DNA from: Sideroxydans sp.
GTDB lineage: Bacteria; Pseudomonadota; Gammaproteobacteria; Burkholderiales; Gallionellaceae
Assembly: GCA_027310665.1 (NCBI GenBank)
Contig: DAIDAJ010000036.1
Location: 1-64,000, forward strand
Reading direction: 5' to 3'
Length of the DNA stretch: 64,000 nt
Shown: in pieces, positions 1-8,086 of the stretch
Layout: every line of letters begins with the position of its first letter
Numbering within the stretch: position 1 is the stretch's first letter
Made by a program: the position numbers and the translations under genes
The notes under the pieces: generated by a model
What the model saw: only the letters and a program-made list of their open reading frames with translations
Told to the model about the DNA's origin: nothing
The model's database searches: none

Positions 1-567
1 GCTAGATTCTTCATCGACGTTTGGGGTGTGGGTGGGAGAGTTCTCAGGAAGTCTGTCCGCAATGCGGCAGATGCTAGTCGATGTCCCTCCACCCCAGTTC
101 CTTCCAGTCTCTCAAGAAGGAACCGCAAATACCATACAAGCCTGTCGAAGGGCTCGTTCGATAACACGCTGAATGTTGGGCATCCTCCATTCATGGTTCG
201 ACAAGCTGTGCGTGTGCTGTCGGGGCGAATGTCCTTTACAGCCGCGGTCTACCCCGTGCGGGTGCAGCACGAACCGCAGTGGGGTTCAAAGCATGCCAGC
301 ATCAATAAGGTAGTTGGCAGTCTATGCCTCAGTACACTCACGTCAGTGCATGTCGCCTCGTTGCGGAATTCGATTTCGTTGCGTAGTATCCGCCTCGCAC
401 GCGTGACGAAATATTTTTTGCAGTGTCATCATGCCTGCGATATAGATAGCGTATGCATGTGACAGAGCGTATTTGCTACTCCCGAGCCCGGAAATTCAAG
501 AAGTCACGGTTATCACTTTACTTGCGAATTTGAATAACGCCTGAAATCTTGCCAAAAAATTGAGCCA
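1..567. other. Leading intergenic stretch, no convincing gene
   Basis: The only sizeable open frame (28..462) has no recognisable domain and low-complexity composition, so I do not call it. The stretch around 139-215 contains pieces resembling the REP-like unit seen more clearly at 1792-1916 (a CTGTCGAAGGGCTCGTTCG half and a GGTTCGACAAGCT half), so at least part of it is repeat-derived. No RNA gene or terminator was recognised. Confidence 0.4.
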
Positions 568-1776
568 ATGAATCAACCCAAAATCGCGTATTTCATTAAT
601 CAATATCCCAAGGTTAGCCACAGCTTCATCCGCAGGGAAATACTTGCCATGGAACGACAAGGTTTCGCGATCCAGCGTATCGCGCTGCGGGGTTGGGATG
701 CCAAGCTGGTCGATGCCGACGATCTGCGAGAACGAGAGCACACTCGCTATGTCTTGCAGGCTGGCGTGACCGGCTTGATACTGGCTGTGATACATATCTC
801 GCTCACACACCCGGTGCGTTTTTTTGGCGCACTCAAGTTAGCGTTGAAGATGAGTATCCATGCGGATCGTCCATGGCCCTTTCACTTGGCATGTCTAGCG
901 GAAGCATGCCGCATCATTCCATGGCTAAAGGAATCCGGCGTACGCCATGTTCACGCCCATTTCGGTGACAATTCCACTGAAGTGGCGATGCTGATAGAAG
1001 CTTTGGGTGCGGCCTCATACAGTTTTACTGTACATAGAACAGAGTTCGACAGGCCGGAGTTTCTGAAACTGGGTGAAAAGATCAGGCACGCTTCGTTTGT
1101 AGTCGCAATCAGCTCTTTTGCTCGAAGTCAGTTGTACAGATGGGCGGACTATGCCGACTGGCCAAAAGTGCATGTGGTTCATTGCGGTTTGGAACAGACT
1201 TTTTACGACGTCCAGGCAGTGCCGATTCCATCGGCGCCTCGCGTAGTCTGCGTAGGCCGATTATGTGAAGAGAAAGGACAAATGCTGCTGGTAGATGCAG
1301 TGAGCCGTCTCGTACAAAAGGGAACCAACATCGAACTGGTACTTGCAGGCGATGGAGATATGCGCCCGGAGCTGGAATCACAAATATTGCGTCATAAATT
1401 GCAGGATAACGTCAGAATCACAGGCTGGATCAGCAGCGCTCAAGTCAGGGAAGAGATATTGGCGGCACGTGCACTGGTTTTGCCCAGCTTCTCCGAGGGT
1501 TTGCCGGTCGTGATTATGGAAGCCATGGCCTTGCGCAGACCGATACTGACCACTTACGTAGCCGGGATCCCTGAATTGATCCGTCCGGGCGTGGATGGCT
1601 GGCTTTTTCCGGCCGGTGACGTAGATGGTCTGGTAACAGTGCTGGAGGAGTTTCTGGCAACTCCGATTGAGACACTCGAAAGGATGGGCGAAGCTGCTCG
1701 ACAGCGAGTGCTAGAACGGCATTCGGTGGACACCGAGGCAAAGAAATTGGCACAGCTTTTTCACTCTATAATTTGA
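568..1776 (+). CDS. Glycosyltransferase family 4 (colanic-acid WcaL-like)
   Basis: A 402-residue GT-B glycosyltransferase, expected to act on the cytoplasmic face of the membrane, transferring a sugar from a nucleotide donor to a growing lipid-linked polysaccharide. The N-terminal half carries the VHAHFGDNSTEVA and FTVHRTEFDRPEF segments typical of colanic-acid-type GT4 enzymes. The C-terminal GT1 domain (about residues 200-370) has VCVGRLCEEKGQ and the donor-binding FSEGLPVVIMEAMA block with the E-x7-E pair. Length is normal for the family. It is the first gene of the polysaccharide region and is separated from the next gene by a repeat-containing gap. Donor and acceptor cannot be read from the sequence. 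Confidence 0.85.
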   Translation: MNQPKIAYFINQYPKVSHSFIRREILAMERQGFAIQRIALRGWDAKLVDADDLREREHTRYVLQAGVTGLILAVIHISLTHPVRFFGALKLALKMSIHADRPWPFHLACLAEACRIIPWLKESGVRHVHAHFGDNSTEVAMLIEALGAASYSFTVHRTEFDRPEFLKLGEKIRHASFVVAISSFARSQLYRWADYADWPKVHVVHCGLEQTFYDVQAVPIPSAPRVVCVGRLCEEKGQMLLVDAVSRLVQKGTNIELVLAGDGDMRPELESQILRHKLQDNVRITGWISSAQVREEILAARALVLPSFSEGLPVVIMEAMALRRPILTTYVAGIPELIRPGVDGWLFPAGDVDGLVTVLEEFLATPIETLERMGEAARQRVLERHSVDTEAKKLAQLFHSII

Positions 1777-1791
1777 GGAAACGTCGATCAA

Positions 1792-1916
1792 GTCCGTTCG
1801 TGGTGATCCTTCGACTATGCTCGGGGCTGAAGGCGAGGTCGAACCATGAATGGGGAGGATTAGCATTCAATATGTATGTTATTTGGCCCCCTTCGACAAG
1901 CTCAGGGCGAACGGAC
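1792..1916. repeat. REP-like inverted repeat doublet
   Basis: Two short palindromic units lie between two glycosyltransferase genes. The outer ends are exact reverse complements, GTCCGTTCG (1792) and CGAACGGAC (1908-1916). The right unit reads CCCTTCGACAAGCTCAGGGC; the left unit has the GTTCGTGGTGA...GTCGAACCATGAA form. The same two unit types lie side by side in scpB at 49935-50021. Bacterial interspersed repeats of this type are common in Nitrosomonadales-like genomes; a role in mRNA stability is possible but not shown. Confidence 0.7.
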
Positions 1917-2029
1917 AAGATCTGCGTTTCCTTAAATACATTATCCTGCAATACAGCGACACGGCTGGACTTTTAATGACTGTTTTGGAGAATCTCAATG
2001 AGTAGTTTTTACCGGATACTTGCTCAATC

Positions 2030-2965
2030 ATGAAAGTTGGAAATGGCTATGTGCTGATTTCTCCCTGCCGCGATGAAGCAGATTACATGCGACAGACTCT
2101 GGATTCAGTAGTTGCGCAGTCACTACGTCCCGCCAAGTGGATCATTATCGACGATGGCTCGACCGATGAGACTCCGCAAATACTTGGAGAGTATGCAAGA
2201 CAGCACGACTGGATCGAAATTGTGACACGAAGCAACCGGGGCCGCCGCGCAGTCGGACCCGGCGTTATCGATGCATTTTATGCGGGACTTGATACCATCA
2301 GCCTGGGTGATTTCGAGTACCTGTGCAAATTTGATCTTGATCTGAATATTCCTCCCCGATATTTTGAGTTATTGATTGAACGGATGAAGCAGCAGCCACG
2401 TCTTGGTACCTGTAGCGGAAAGCCGTATTTCCCCGATCCGGATACCGGCGAACTTATCAGCGAAATGTGCGGCGATGAGATGTCGGTGGGTATGACGAAG
2501 TTTTATCGTACGCGCTGCTTTGAAGAGATTGGTGGCTTTGTCCGCGAAGTGATGTGGGACGGAATTGACTGTCATACCTGCCGGATGAAAGGGTGGCTTG
2601 CTCGCAGTTGGGATGATCCGGATTTGCGTTTCCTTCATTTGCGTGCAATGGGCTCAAGCCAGAAAGGAATGCTTACCGGGCGGCAGCGCCATGGATTTGG
2701 CCAGTACTTCATGGGGACCTGGTTTCCCTACATGGTTGCCAGCGCCGCGTTTCGAATGACTCGTCCTCCAGTTGTCGTTGGTGGGCTTGCGATGCTTTGG
2801 GGGTATATAACGAGCTGGGCAAGAGGTCTTCCAAAATACAACAATGCTGAGTTCATTCGATTTCTCCATGCTTACCAGAAGCGTTGCATGATCGTGGGAA
2901 AGCGAAAGGCGACGGAAGAAATCGAACAAAAAATCCTGGGTACAAACCATCAGGTGGTCGTGTGA
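2030..2965 (+). CDS. Glycosyltransferase family 2
   Basis: A 311-residue GT-A enzyme. The N-terminus has the GT2 nucleotide-binding pattern ISPCRDEADYMRQTLDSVVA and IIIDDGSTDETPQIL, followed by a metal-binding DLDLNIP-type acidic motif near residue 107. The C-terminal portion is more hydrophobic (MVASAAFRMTRPPVVVGG), suggesting membrane contact. It overlaps the start of the next gene, so the two are probably co-transcribed and translationally coupled. It likely adds one residue to the repeat unit; sugar specificity is unknown. Confidence 0.82.
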   Translation: MKVGNGYVLISPCRDEADYMRQTLDSVVAQSLRPAKWIIIDDGSTDETPQILGEYARQHDWIEIVTRSNRGRRAVGPGVIDAFYAGLDTISLGDFEYLCKFDLDLNIPPRYFELLIERMKQQPRLGTCSGKPYFPDPDTGELISEMCGDEMSVGMTKFYRTRCFEEIGGFVREVMWDGIDCHTCRMKGWLARSWDDPDLRFLHLRAMGSSQKGMLTGRQRHGFGQYFMGTWFPYMVASAAFRMTRPPVVVGGLAMLWGYITSWARGLPKYNNAEFIRFLHAYQKRCMIVGKRKATEEIEQKILGTNHQVVV

Positions 2966-3762
2966 AAATGCTATTGGACTCTCAATCCGTCGTGCTTATA
3001 GAAGGCATACCATTTGCCAAATTAAAAATGAAGGAAGTCGTGGACCTGATCATTCGCCAACATTCGCAGGGTTATGGTGGATGGATAGTGACACCCAACG
3101 TTGACATATTGCATCGCCTGGTAACGGATACATCATTCCGCGCGCTCGTTAGTAGCGAATCCACTCTTTTTACGGCAGATGGTGCCCCCATCGTCTGGCT
3201 GAGTCGCATATTGGGCACGCCTCTGCCTGAACGAGTCACAGGATCAGATATTTTTGTCGAACTTGTGTCAGAGGCTGCGCAAAATGGAAAGTCGATCTTC
3301 CTGTTAGGGGGGAACCCGGGTGTCGCGAAAATTGCAGCAGATATACTTCAGCTAAGGCACCCAGCGCTCTGCATCGCCGGGTGCTATGCACCGCCATTTG
3401 GATTCGAAAGTAATCTGGAGGAGATAGCCATAATTCGAAACTTTATGGCTACGACCCGGCCAGACATCATATTTGTAGGCTTGGGATCGCCCAAGCAGGA
3501 AAAAGTAATCGCGATGATGCGAGAGCTTTTGCCAACATCATGGTGGCTTGGAATAGGTGTCAGTTTCAGTTTTGTGGCAGGAGATGTTAAGCGAGCTCCT
3601 GTCTGGATGAGGAACGTTGGTTTGGAATGGTTTTATCGTGTCATGCAGGAGCCGAAACGACTTTTCAAGCGATATTTCTTGGTTAACATCCCTTTTGCGC
3701 TCAGATTGTTTGGTGGGAATCTGATTAAGCGGATGGGGCTGTCATTCAATAACCGAAAGTAA
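2962..3762 (+). CDS. WecG/TagA/CpsF family glycosyltransferase (GT26)
   Basis: GT26 enzymes such as WecG transfer N-acetylmannosamine or its uronate to a lipid-linked N-acetylglucosamine acceptor early in repeat-unit assembly. The family core is clear: VTPNVDILHRL, FTADGAPIVWLSR, RVTGSDIFVEL, FLLGGNPGVA, then DIIFVGLGSPKQEKVI and WWLGIGVSFSFVAGDVKRAP. The ORF track starts at 2884, but that overlaps the previous gene by about 80 bp. A GTG at 2962, overlapping the upstream TGA, or an ATG at 2968 is more likely and gives about 265 residues, close to the family norm. The acceptor here is unknown. Confidence 0.85.
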   Translation: MKMLLDSQSVVLIEGIPFAKLKMKEVVDLIIRQHSQGYGGWIVTPNVDILHRLVTDTSFRALVSSESTLFTADGAPIVWLSRILGTPLPERVTGSDIFVELVSEAAQNGKSIFLLGGNPGVAKIAADILQLRHPALCIAGCYAPPFGFESNLEEIAIIRNFMATTRPDIIFVGLGSPKQEKVIAMMRELLPTSWWLGIGVSFSFVAGDVKRAPVWMRNVGLEWFYRVMQEPKRLFKRYFLVNIPFALRLFGGNLIKRMGLSFNNRK

Positions 3763-3848
3763 GGTCTGGGTTTGGTTCGCTCGGAGTGTCGCCATTTGGT
3801 TCAGGTTCTGAGGAATTCCTCAGTCTGTCATGAAAGCGCCACGGTGGT

Positions 3849-4559
3849 ATGGGGATACCCGTTGCATATCAGAAAATGATCCGTATAGCTCTTTGCCGCA
3901 AACGCCAGATTTGGCTGCCTACAATTTTTGGGTGGCTGCTTCTGCTGACATTCATTTTTGTATTATGTGTGTTCGGTGTGCGAAACATCTATACATTTCT
4001 TGCGCCGAATGATCCGGTTGGTGCTCGCGTCCTTGTGGTGGAGGGTTGGCTTTCTCCAAAGGAGCTTGATCAAGCAATACAAATTTTCAAAATGGGTGGC
4101 TATACACAAGTTGTGACAACCGGCGGCCCGACAGAGTGGCCCGAGGAAAAATATGGCAATTACGCAGTAATGTCGGCGGATTATGTCGCACGACGAGGTA
4201 TAAGACGTGACATGATTCTTGTTGTGCCGGCCCCGCCTTCGGCTCAAGAACGCACGTTTCTGAGTGCTGTGACGTTACGCGAATCTGCGCAACGCTTGGG
4301 AATTAAGCTCGATGCGATCGATCTTGTTTCGTCTGGCGCTCACGCCCGCCGTTCACGACTGCTTTTTCAGATGGCATTGGGATCCAACGTTAATGTAGGT
4401 GTGCTGGCCACCAAACCAGCAGACTTTGGGCCAGAAACATGGTGGCAAACAAGCAAAGGTGTGGAGTCAATAATTTTTCAGTCGATTGGCTTGCTCTGGG
4501 TGAAGTGTTTCTTCTGGCCAAGTCCTCCAGGCTCCCGGCAGGAACGCTGGGGTTTATAA
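3849..4559 (+). CDS. DUF218/YdcF-like membrane-anchored protein
   Basis: A 236-residue protein with one N-terminal transmembrane segment (about residues 24-45, WLPTIFGWLLLLTFIFVLCVF) followed by a Rossmann-like domain. VLVVEGWLSPKELDQAI and VVTTGGPTEWPEEKYGNYA resemble the DUF218 family (SanA/ElyC/YdcF), members of which are often found in envelope polysaccharide clusters. The biochemical function is not established for this branch. It lies between a GT26 gene and an acyltransferase gene on the same strand. The start is uncertain: an internal ATG at 3876 would remove nine residues. Confidence 0.6.
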   Translation: MGIPVAYQKMIRIALCRKRQIWLPTIFGWLLLLTFIFVLCVFGVRNIYTFLAPNDPVGARVLVVEGWLSPKELDQAIQIFKMGGYTQVVTTGGPTEWPEEKYGNYAVMSADYVARRGIRRDMILVVPAPPSAQERTFLSAVTLRESAQRLGIKLDAIDLVSSGAHARRSRLLFQMALGSNVNVGVLATKPADFGPETWWQTSKGVESIIFQSIGLLWVKCFFWPSPPGSRQERWGL

Positions 4560-4688
4560 TTTTGGGAGACAATCTTAGGGCGGTGGGTGCAAAAATAAAG
4601 AACCGCTCGTTGAACAGCATTTTTTTGGCTCAACATGCCTTTGGGCTTTTAATTTGCGTCATAGCGTTTCACTTTTGATAGAAAAACC

Positions 4689-5666
4689 ATGGTAAACAGA
4701 TTTAAGGTTCTAGATGGATGGCGAGGAGTTAGCATTTCTTTCGTGCTTGCAGGACATCTGCTTCCTTTGGGCCCCAAAAGCTGGCAGATGAACGCCGCAG
4801 TAGCTGCCGCTGGAATGGCTTTGTTTTTTATTCTATCAGGATTTCTAATCACTAATATGTTGCTGAAAGATCAAAATATTGGTAGTTTTTTGATCAGAAG
4901 GTTCATGAGAATCATCCCGCTGGCATGGTTATGCCTGCTTATTACTTTAATTTCGAATTCCTCAAAATTTGAAACCTTTTTGCCTCATTTTTTATTTTAC
5001 GCAAACTGGGAGCCTATGGCCTTAACACACGAGACATCACATTACTGGAGTCTATGCGTTGAAATGCAGTTTTATATATTAATTGCAATATTGGTTTCAG
5101 TTTTTAAATCTCGTGCTTTCATGCTACTACCGATATTATGCGTTGCTGTGACTGCTAATCGGTATTTGAATGGAGTTGAAATTGCGATAAATACCTACTA
5201 CCGCATCGATGAAATTTTGGCTGGATGTGTACTTGCCTTGCTATTTAATTACGGTGATTCAGTAAAGCGTTATATCAGCTTATTTAACCCAGTTTACATG
5301 CTCCCGCTATTGTTACTTTCCGCTCATCCAGCTGGTGGAGTGATCAATTATTTACGTCCTTATATTGCAATGCTTTTAATCGGATCAACTCTGTTTAAGA
5401 CAGAAATGGTTTGGTGGAATAAGTGGTTAACCAACGCACTATTAGTCTATTTGGCAAGTATTTCTTATGCACTTTATGTGATTCATGGTGGGCTAAGATT
5501 TACATGGTTAGGTGAAGGCGAATCGCTTCTGAAATACGCCAAGCGTCCAATACTATTTGCGACTACATTTTTACTGGCTCACTTATCTACGTTTTACTAT
5601 GAGAAATATTGGATCGATCTGGGGAAAAAAGTAACATCAAAGTCTGCAAAACACCATCCTGATTAG
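4689..5666 (+). CDS. OafA-type acyltransferase 3 membrane protein
   Basis: A 325-residue polytopic membrane protein of the acyltransferase 3 family, which O-acylates surface sugars. It begins with the conserved VLDGWRGVSISFVLAGH block, including the likely catalytic histidine near residue 22, then GMALFFILSGFLITNMLL and FLIRRFMRIIPLAW. Roughly ten hydrophobic helices follow. The gene and its downstream neighbours are visibly AT-rich compared with flanking genes, suggesting separate acquisition. One of four members of this family in the window; which sugar is decorated is unknown. Confidence 0.85.
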   Translation: MVNRFKVLDGWRGVSISFVLAGHLLPLGPKSWQMNAAVAAAGMALFFILSGFLITNMLLKDQNIGSFLIRRFMRIIPLAWLCLLITLISNSSKFETFLPHFLFYANWEPMALTHETSHYWSLCVEMQFYILIAILVSVFKSRAFMLLPILCVAVTANRYLNGVEIAINTYYRIDEILAGCVLALLFNYGDSVKRYISLFNPVYMLPLLLLSAHPAGGVINYLRPYIAMLLIGSTLFKTEMVWWNKWLTNALLVYLASISYALYVIHGGLRFTWLGEGESLLKYAKRPILFATTFLLAHLSTFYYEKYWIDLGKKVTSKSAKHHPD

Positions 5667-5759
5667 TTTCTTTAGCTGGGACCCCCTTCGCAGCTATACA
5701 GGCTCAAGCCGGTATTCTTTAAATAACAATTATATTGTTTAGCGCATTGAGGAATCTGA

Positions 5760-6944
5760 ATGAGGCAAACTAAAAATGTTACCACCATACCTAAACTCGC
5801 TAATATTATTTCCAGTTCAAATCTTCGCCAAGTCGGAGTCATTTATCCTGGATATGGATATGAAAGAGTGTCATATGCCTTGCCTGTTAAAGAGACTGAA
5901 TTTAGACGACTCGTTTCTTGGCCAATACATAGGTTCGAACGAAAAGGAACGTTTTACAAATACACGCCGATTATTCTCGGACAGAAAGTTGATTTAATAC
6001 ATACATGGAATGCGATTCCATTATCCAACGTTCCGTTTATTGTTTCGTTTGAAAATGAAATACCACGCTACTTAGGCAAAATCTCGAAATGGCAGGAATC
6101 GCTTGGTTTGTCGCTATTAAATTCAAATCGTTGTTTATCTTTATTGGCGCTTAGTGATATTGCGGCAACATTAGCCAGAAATAAATTTCTCGCTCTTGGT
6201 TATCCAGGAATAGCAAGCAAAGTTAGCGTATTTCGAGGTGGAGTAGATGTCGGAAGCGTATGCAAGGAAAATGAATTTTGTTCAATTGTTGATAGAGATG
6301 GCCCATTAAAAATACTTTTTATTGGCGGCGATATATTTCCCAAGGGATTTGTACCTGCATATTTAGCCATAGACAATCTCATCAAGAAAGGTGCCAATCT
6401 AAATCTAGTAGTTGTTGGGCAATTCAGAGGCAATGGCTATGTATTAAGAGAACACACGCCTAATCCTCAAGAATGGGCTGGGATATTAAAAGACTCAGAT
6501 TGGGTAACTCATCACGAACGTTTGCCGAATAAGGACGTTATCAAACTTATGCAGGAGTGTGATGTTTTGATTTTTCCTTCCTATGATGAATCTTTAGGCT
6601 GGGCGATTATTGAGGCTGCTTTACTTGGAATGCCTACCATAGCAACAAATGTTTTTGCGATTCCTGAATTGGTTAAGCATAATGCAACCGGATACGTCAT
6701 TGATATAAATCTAGGTCAACAGAATCGATGGCAAGGTATTTGGAGTAGTGGAAAACAACTGACGGCAGAGCTAGAAATCGCAAATGAAAATATTCGCAAA
6801 GGCATTGAGAACGCCATTTCTATTTTGTTAAACAATCCTGCTCTGCTTAATGATTGGGGCCGTGCTGCCCAAAAACATATGAATCAACTCTATAATATAG
6901 AAACTGCGGCAGTCCATCTTAATCTCATTTATGATGGCAAATGA
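5760..6944 (+). CDS. Glycosyltransferase family 4
   Basis: A 394-residue GT-B enzyme. The C-terminal half has LKILFIGGDIFPKGF, then the donor site CDVLIFPSYDESLGWAIIEA and GMPTIATNVFAIPELVKHNATGYVID, the usual GT4 arrangement with an E-x7-E-like acidic pair. The N-terminal acceptor domain (VDLIHTWNAIPL, FIVSFENEIPRYLG) is divergent. The gene is AT-rich, like the acyltransferase gene before it. It is convergent with the methyltransferase gene at 6987. It probably adds a sugar in the cytoplasm; specificity unknown. Confidence 0.8.
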   Translation: MRQTKNVTTIPKLANIISSSNLRQVGVIYPGYGYERVSYALPVKETEFRRLVSWPIHRFERKGTFYKYTPIILGQKVDLIHTWNAIPLSNVPFIVSFENEIPRYLGKISKWQESLGLSLLNSNRCLSLLALSDIAATLARNKFLALGYPGIASKVSVFRGGVDVGSVCKENEFCSIVDRDGPLKILFIGGDIFPKGFVPAYLAIDNLIKKGANLNLVVVGQFRGNGYVLREHTPNPQEWAGILKDSDWVTHHERLPNKDVIKLMQECDVLIFPSYDESLGWAIIEAALLGMPTIATNVFAIPELVKHNATGYVIDINLGQQNRWQGIWSSGKQLTAELEIANENIRKGIENAISILLNNPALLNDWGRAAQKHMNQLYNIETAAVHLNLIYDGK

Positions 6945-6986
6945 ACCAAAACGTCTCGCGTAAGATATTACATTGCGAATTCGAAT

Positions 6987-7895
6987 TTATTTTTCTGGAC
7001 GTAATGCAATCCAATCTATAGCGCCTGCGACTTTAGCTCTGTTAGCAATATCTTTAAAAGACTGGTTCTTATTATTGCGAATTAGGTCCTTAAACTTATG
7101 CTCCATACGATAGCTTAAGTATAGAACTTTGCCCAGAACCTTTAATAATTTAGTGGATCGGCTACCCATTGCTGCTAAGGCAAAATATCCACTATATCCC
7201 CGCCCCGGCCAGATATGCTCAATATGAAACTCGGCTTGAGTTAATAATTCGATGACGCCAAGAGGTGTCATATGGAAATAGCTTCTGTCATGCCAAGGTT
7301 CGAGAAACGACACGTTCCCTAGAAAATATCCACCTGGTTTCACCACACGGTACAACTCTTGAGCTGCCAAAAAAGGGCATGCCAGATGTTCAAAAACTGC
7401 GGCGCAGTAGACAATATCAAATTGCTGATCGCGAAATGGTAAGAAATGAGCATCACATAGATAATTTGGCCCACCATATTTTTGCAGCCAATCAGATACT
7501 CGTTCCTTTGAAATATCTACACCAACGTATGACCATCCTTTATCTTCAAAAAATTTTCGGTTTTGCCCTCCGCCGCAGCCAATTTCCAAGACTCGACTTC
7601 CTTTGGGCAAGCGGTTAAAGATATATACATGAGCAGGGTCAAGATGATATGGCAATTTTTCACTTAGTGAAGCTAAGGGGGGGTCAATTAAGAGCTGTTC
7701 AAGCTGGCCATCACTTATAAATGATCGATCACTTTTAAATGTGAACTGTACATGCCTATTTACATTGGGCGCAATTAAGACTGGGGTACCTTCATCCTTC
7801 TGAAACGTCAGCCCACAAAACTCACATCCATCAGTGGATACAAGTTGATTGCTACAATTTGGGCAAGATAATATTTCGCTTGACGGATTTTTCAT
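6987..7895 (-). CDS. Class I SAM methyltransferase with N-terminal zinc ribbon
   Basis: The N-terminus has a four-cysteine ribbon (CPNCSNQ and CEFCGLTF), of the Trm112-like type often fused to methyltransferases. The SAM-binding motif I VLEIGCGGGQN is followed by VGVDIS, then FDIVYCAAVFEHLACP and ELYRVVKPGGYFLG, all typical of Methyltransf_11. The ORF track starts at 7922, but an ATG at 7895 preceded by GGAG at good spacing is a better start and gives 302 residues. It sits next to polysaccharide genes, so methylation of a sugar is a reasonable guess, but the substrate is not shown. Confidence 0.75.
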   Translation of the reverse strand: MKNPSSEILSCPNCSNQLVSTDGCEFCGLTFQKDEGTPVLIAPNVNRHVQFTFKSDRSFISDGQLEQLLIDPPLASLSEKLPYHLDPAHVYIFNRLPKGSRVLEIGCGGGQNRKFFEDKGWSYVGVDISKERVSDWLQKYGGPNYLCDAHFLPFRDQQFDIVYCAAVFEHLACPFLAAQELYRVVKPGGYFLGNVSFLEPWHDRSYFHMTPLGVIELLTQAEFHIEHIWPGRGYSGYFALAAMGSRSTKLLKVLGKVLYLSYRMEHKFKDLIRNNKNQSFKDIANRAKVAGAIDWIALRPEK

Positions 7896-8086
7896 AGCCA
7901 CTCCACAATTATCACTAGGCACATAATGTTTCCCTCGGTTGCCTGTAATAAAAAAACAAAATTTTCAGATGCCTTGCCAAGCGTCGATATGGGAGTGGCG
8001 TACCTCATTCCATCATCAATCAGAACCATAGCCCGCCACTAAATCAAGCGCCTTACGCGAGCCTAAGATACTTTACGTGCTCATCA

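Noticed and set aside
28-462. 144-codon ORF at the window start
   Set aside because: No domain, low-complexity reading and REP-like pieces inside; probably spurious.
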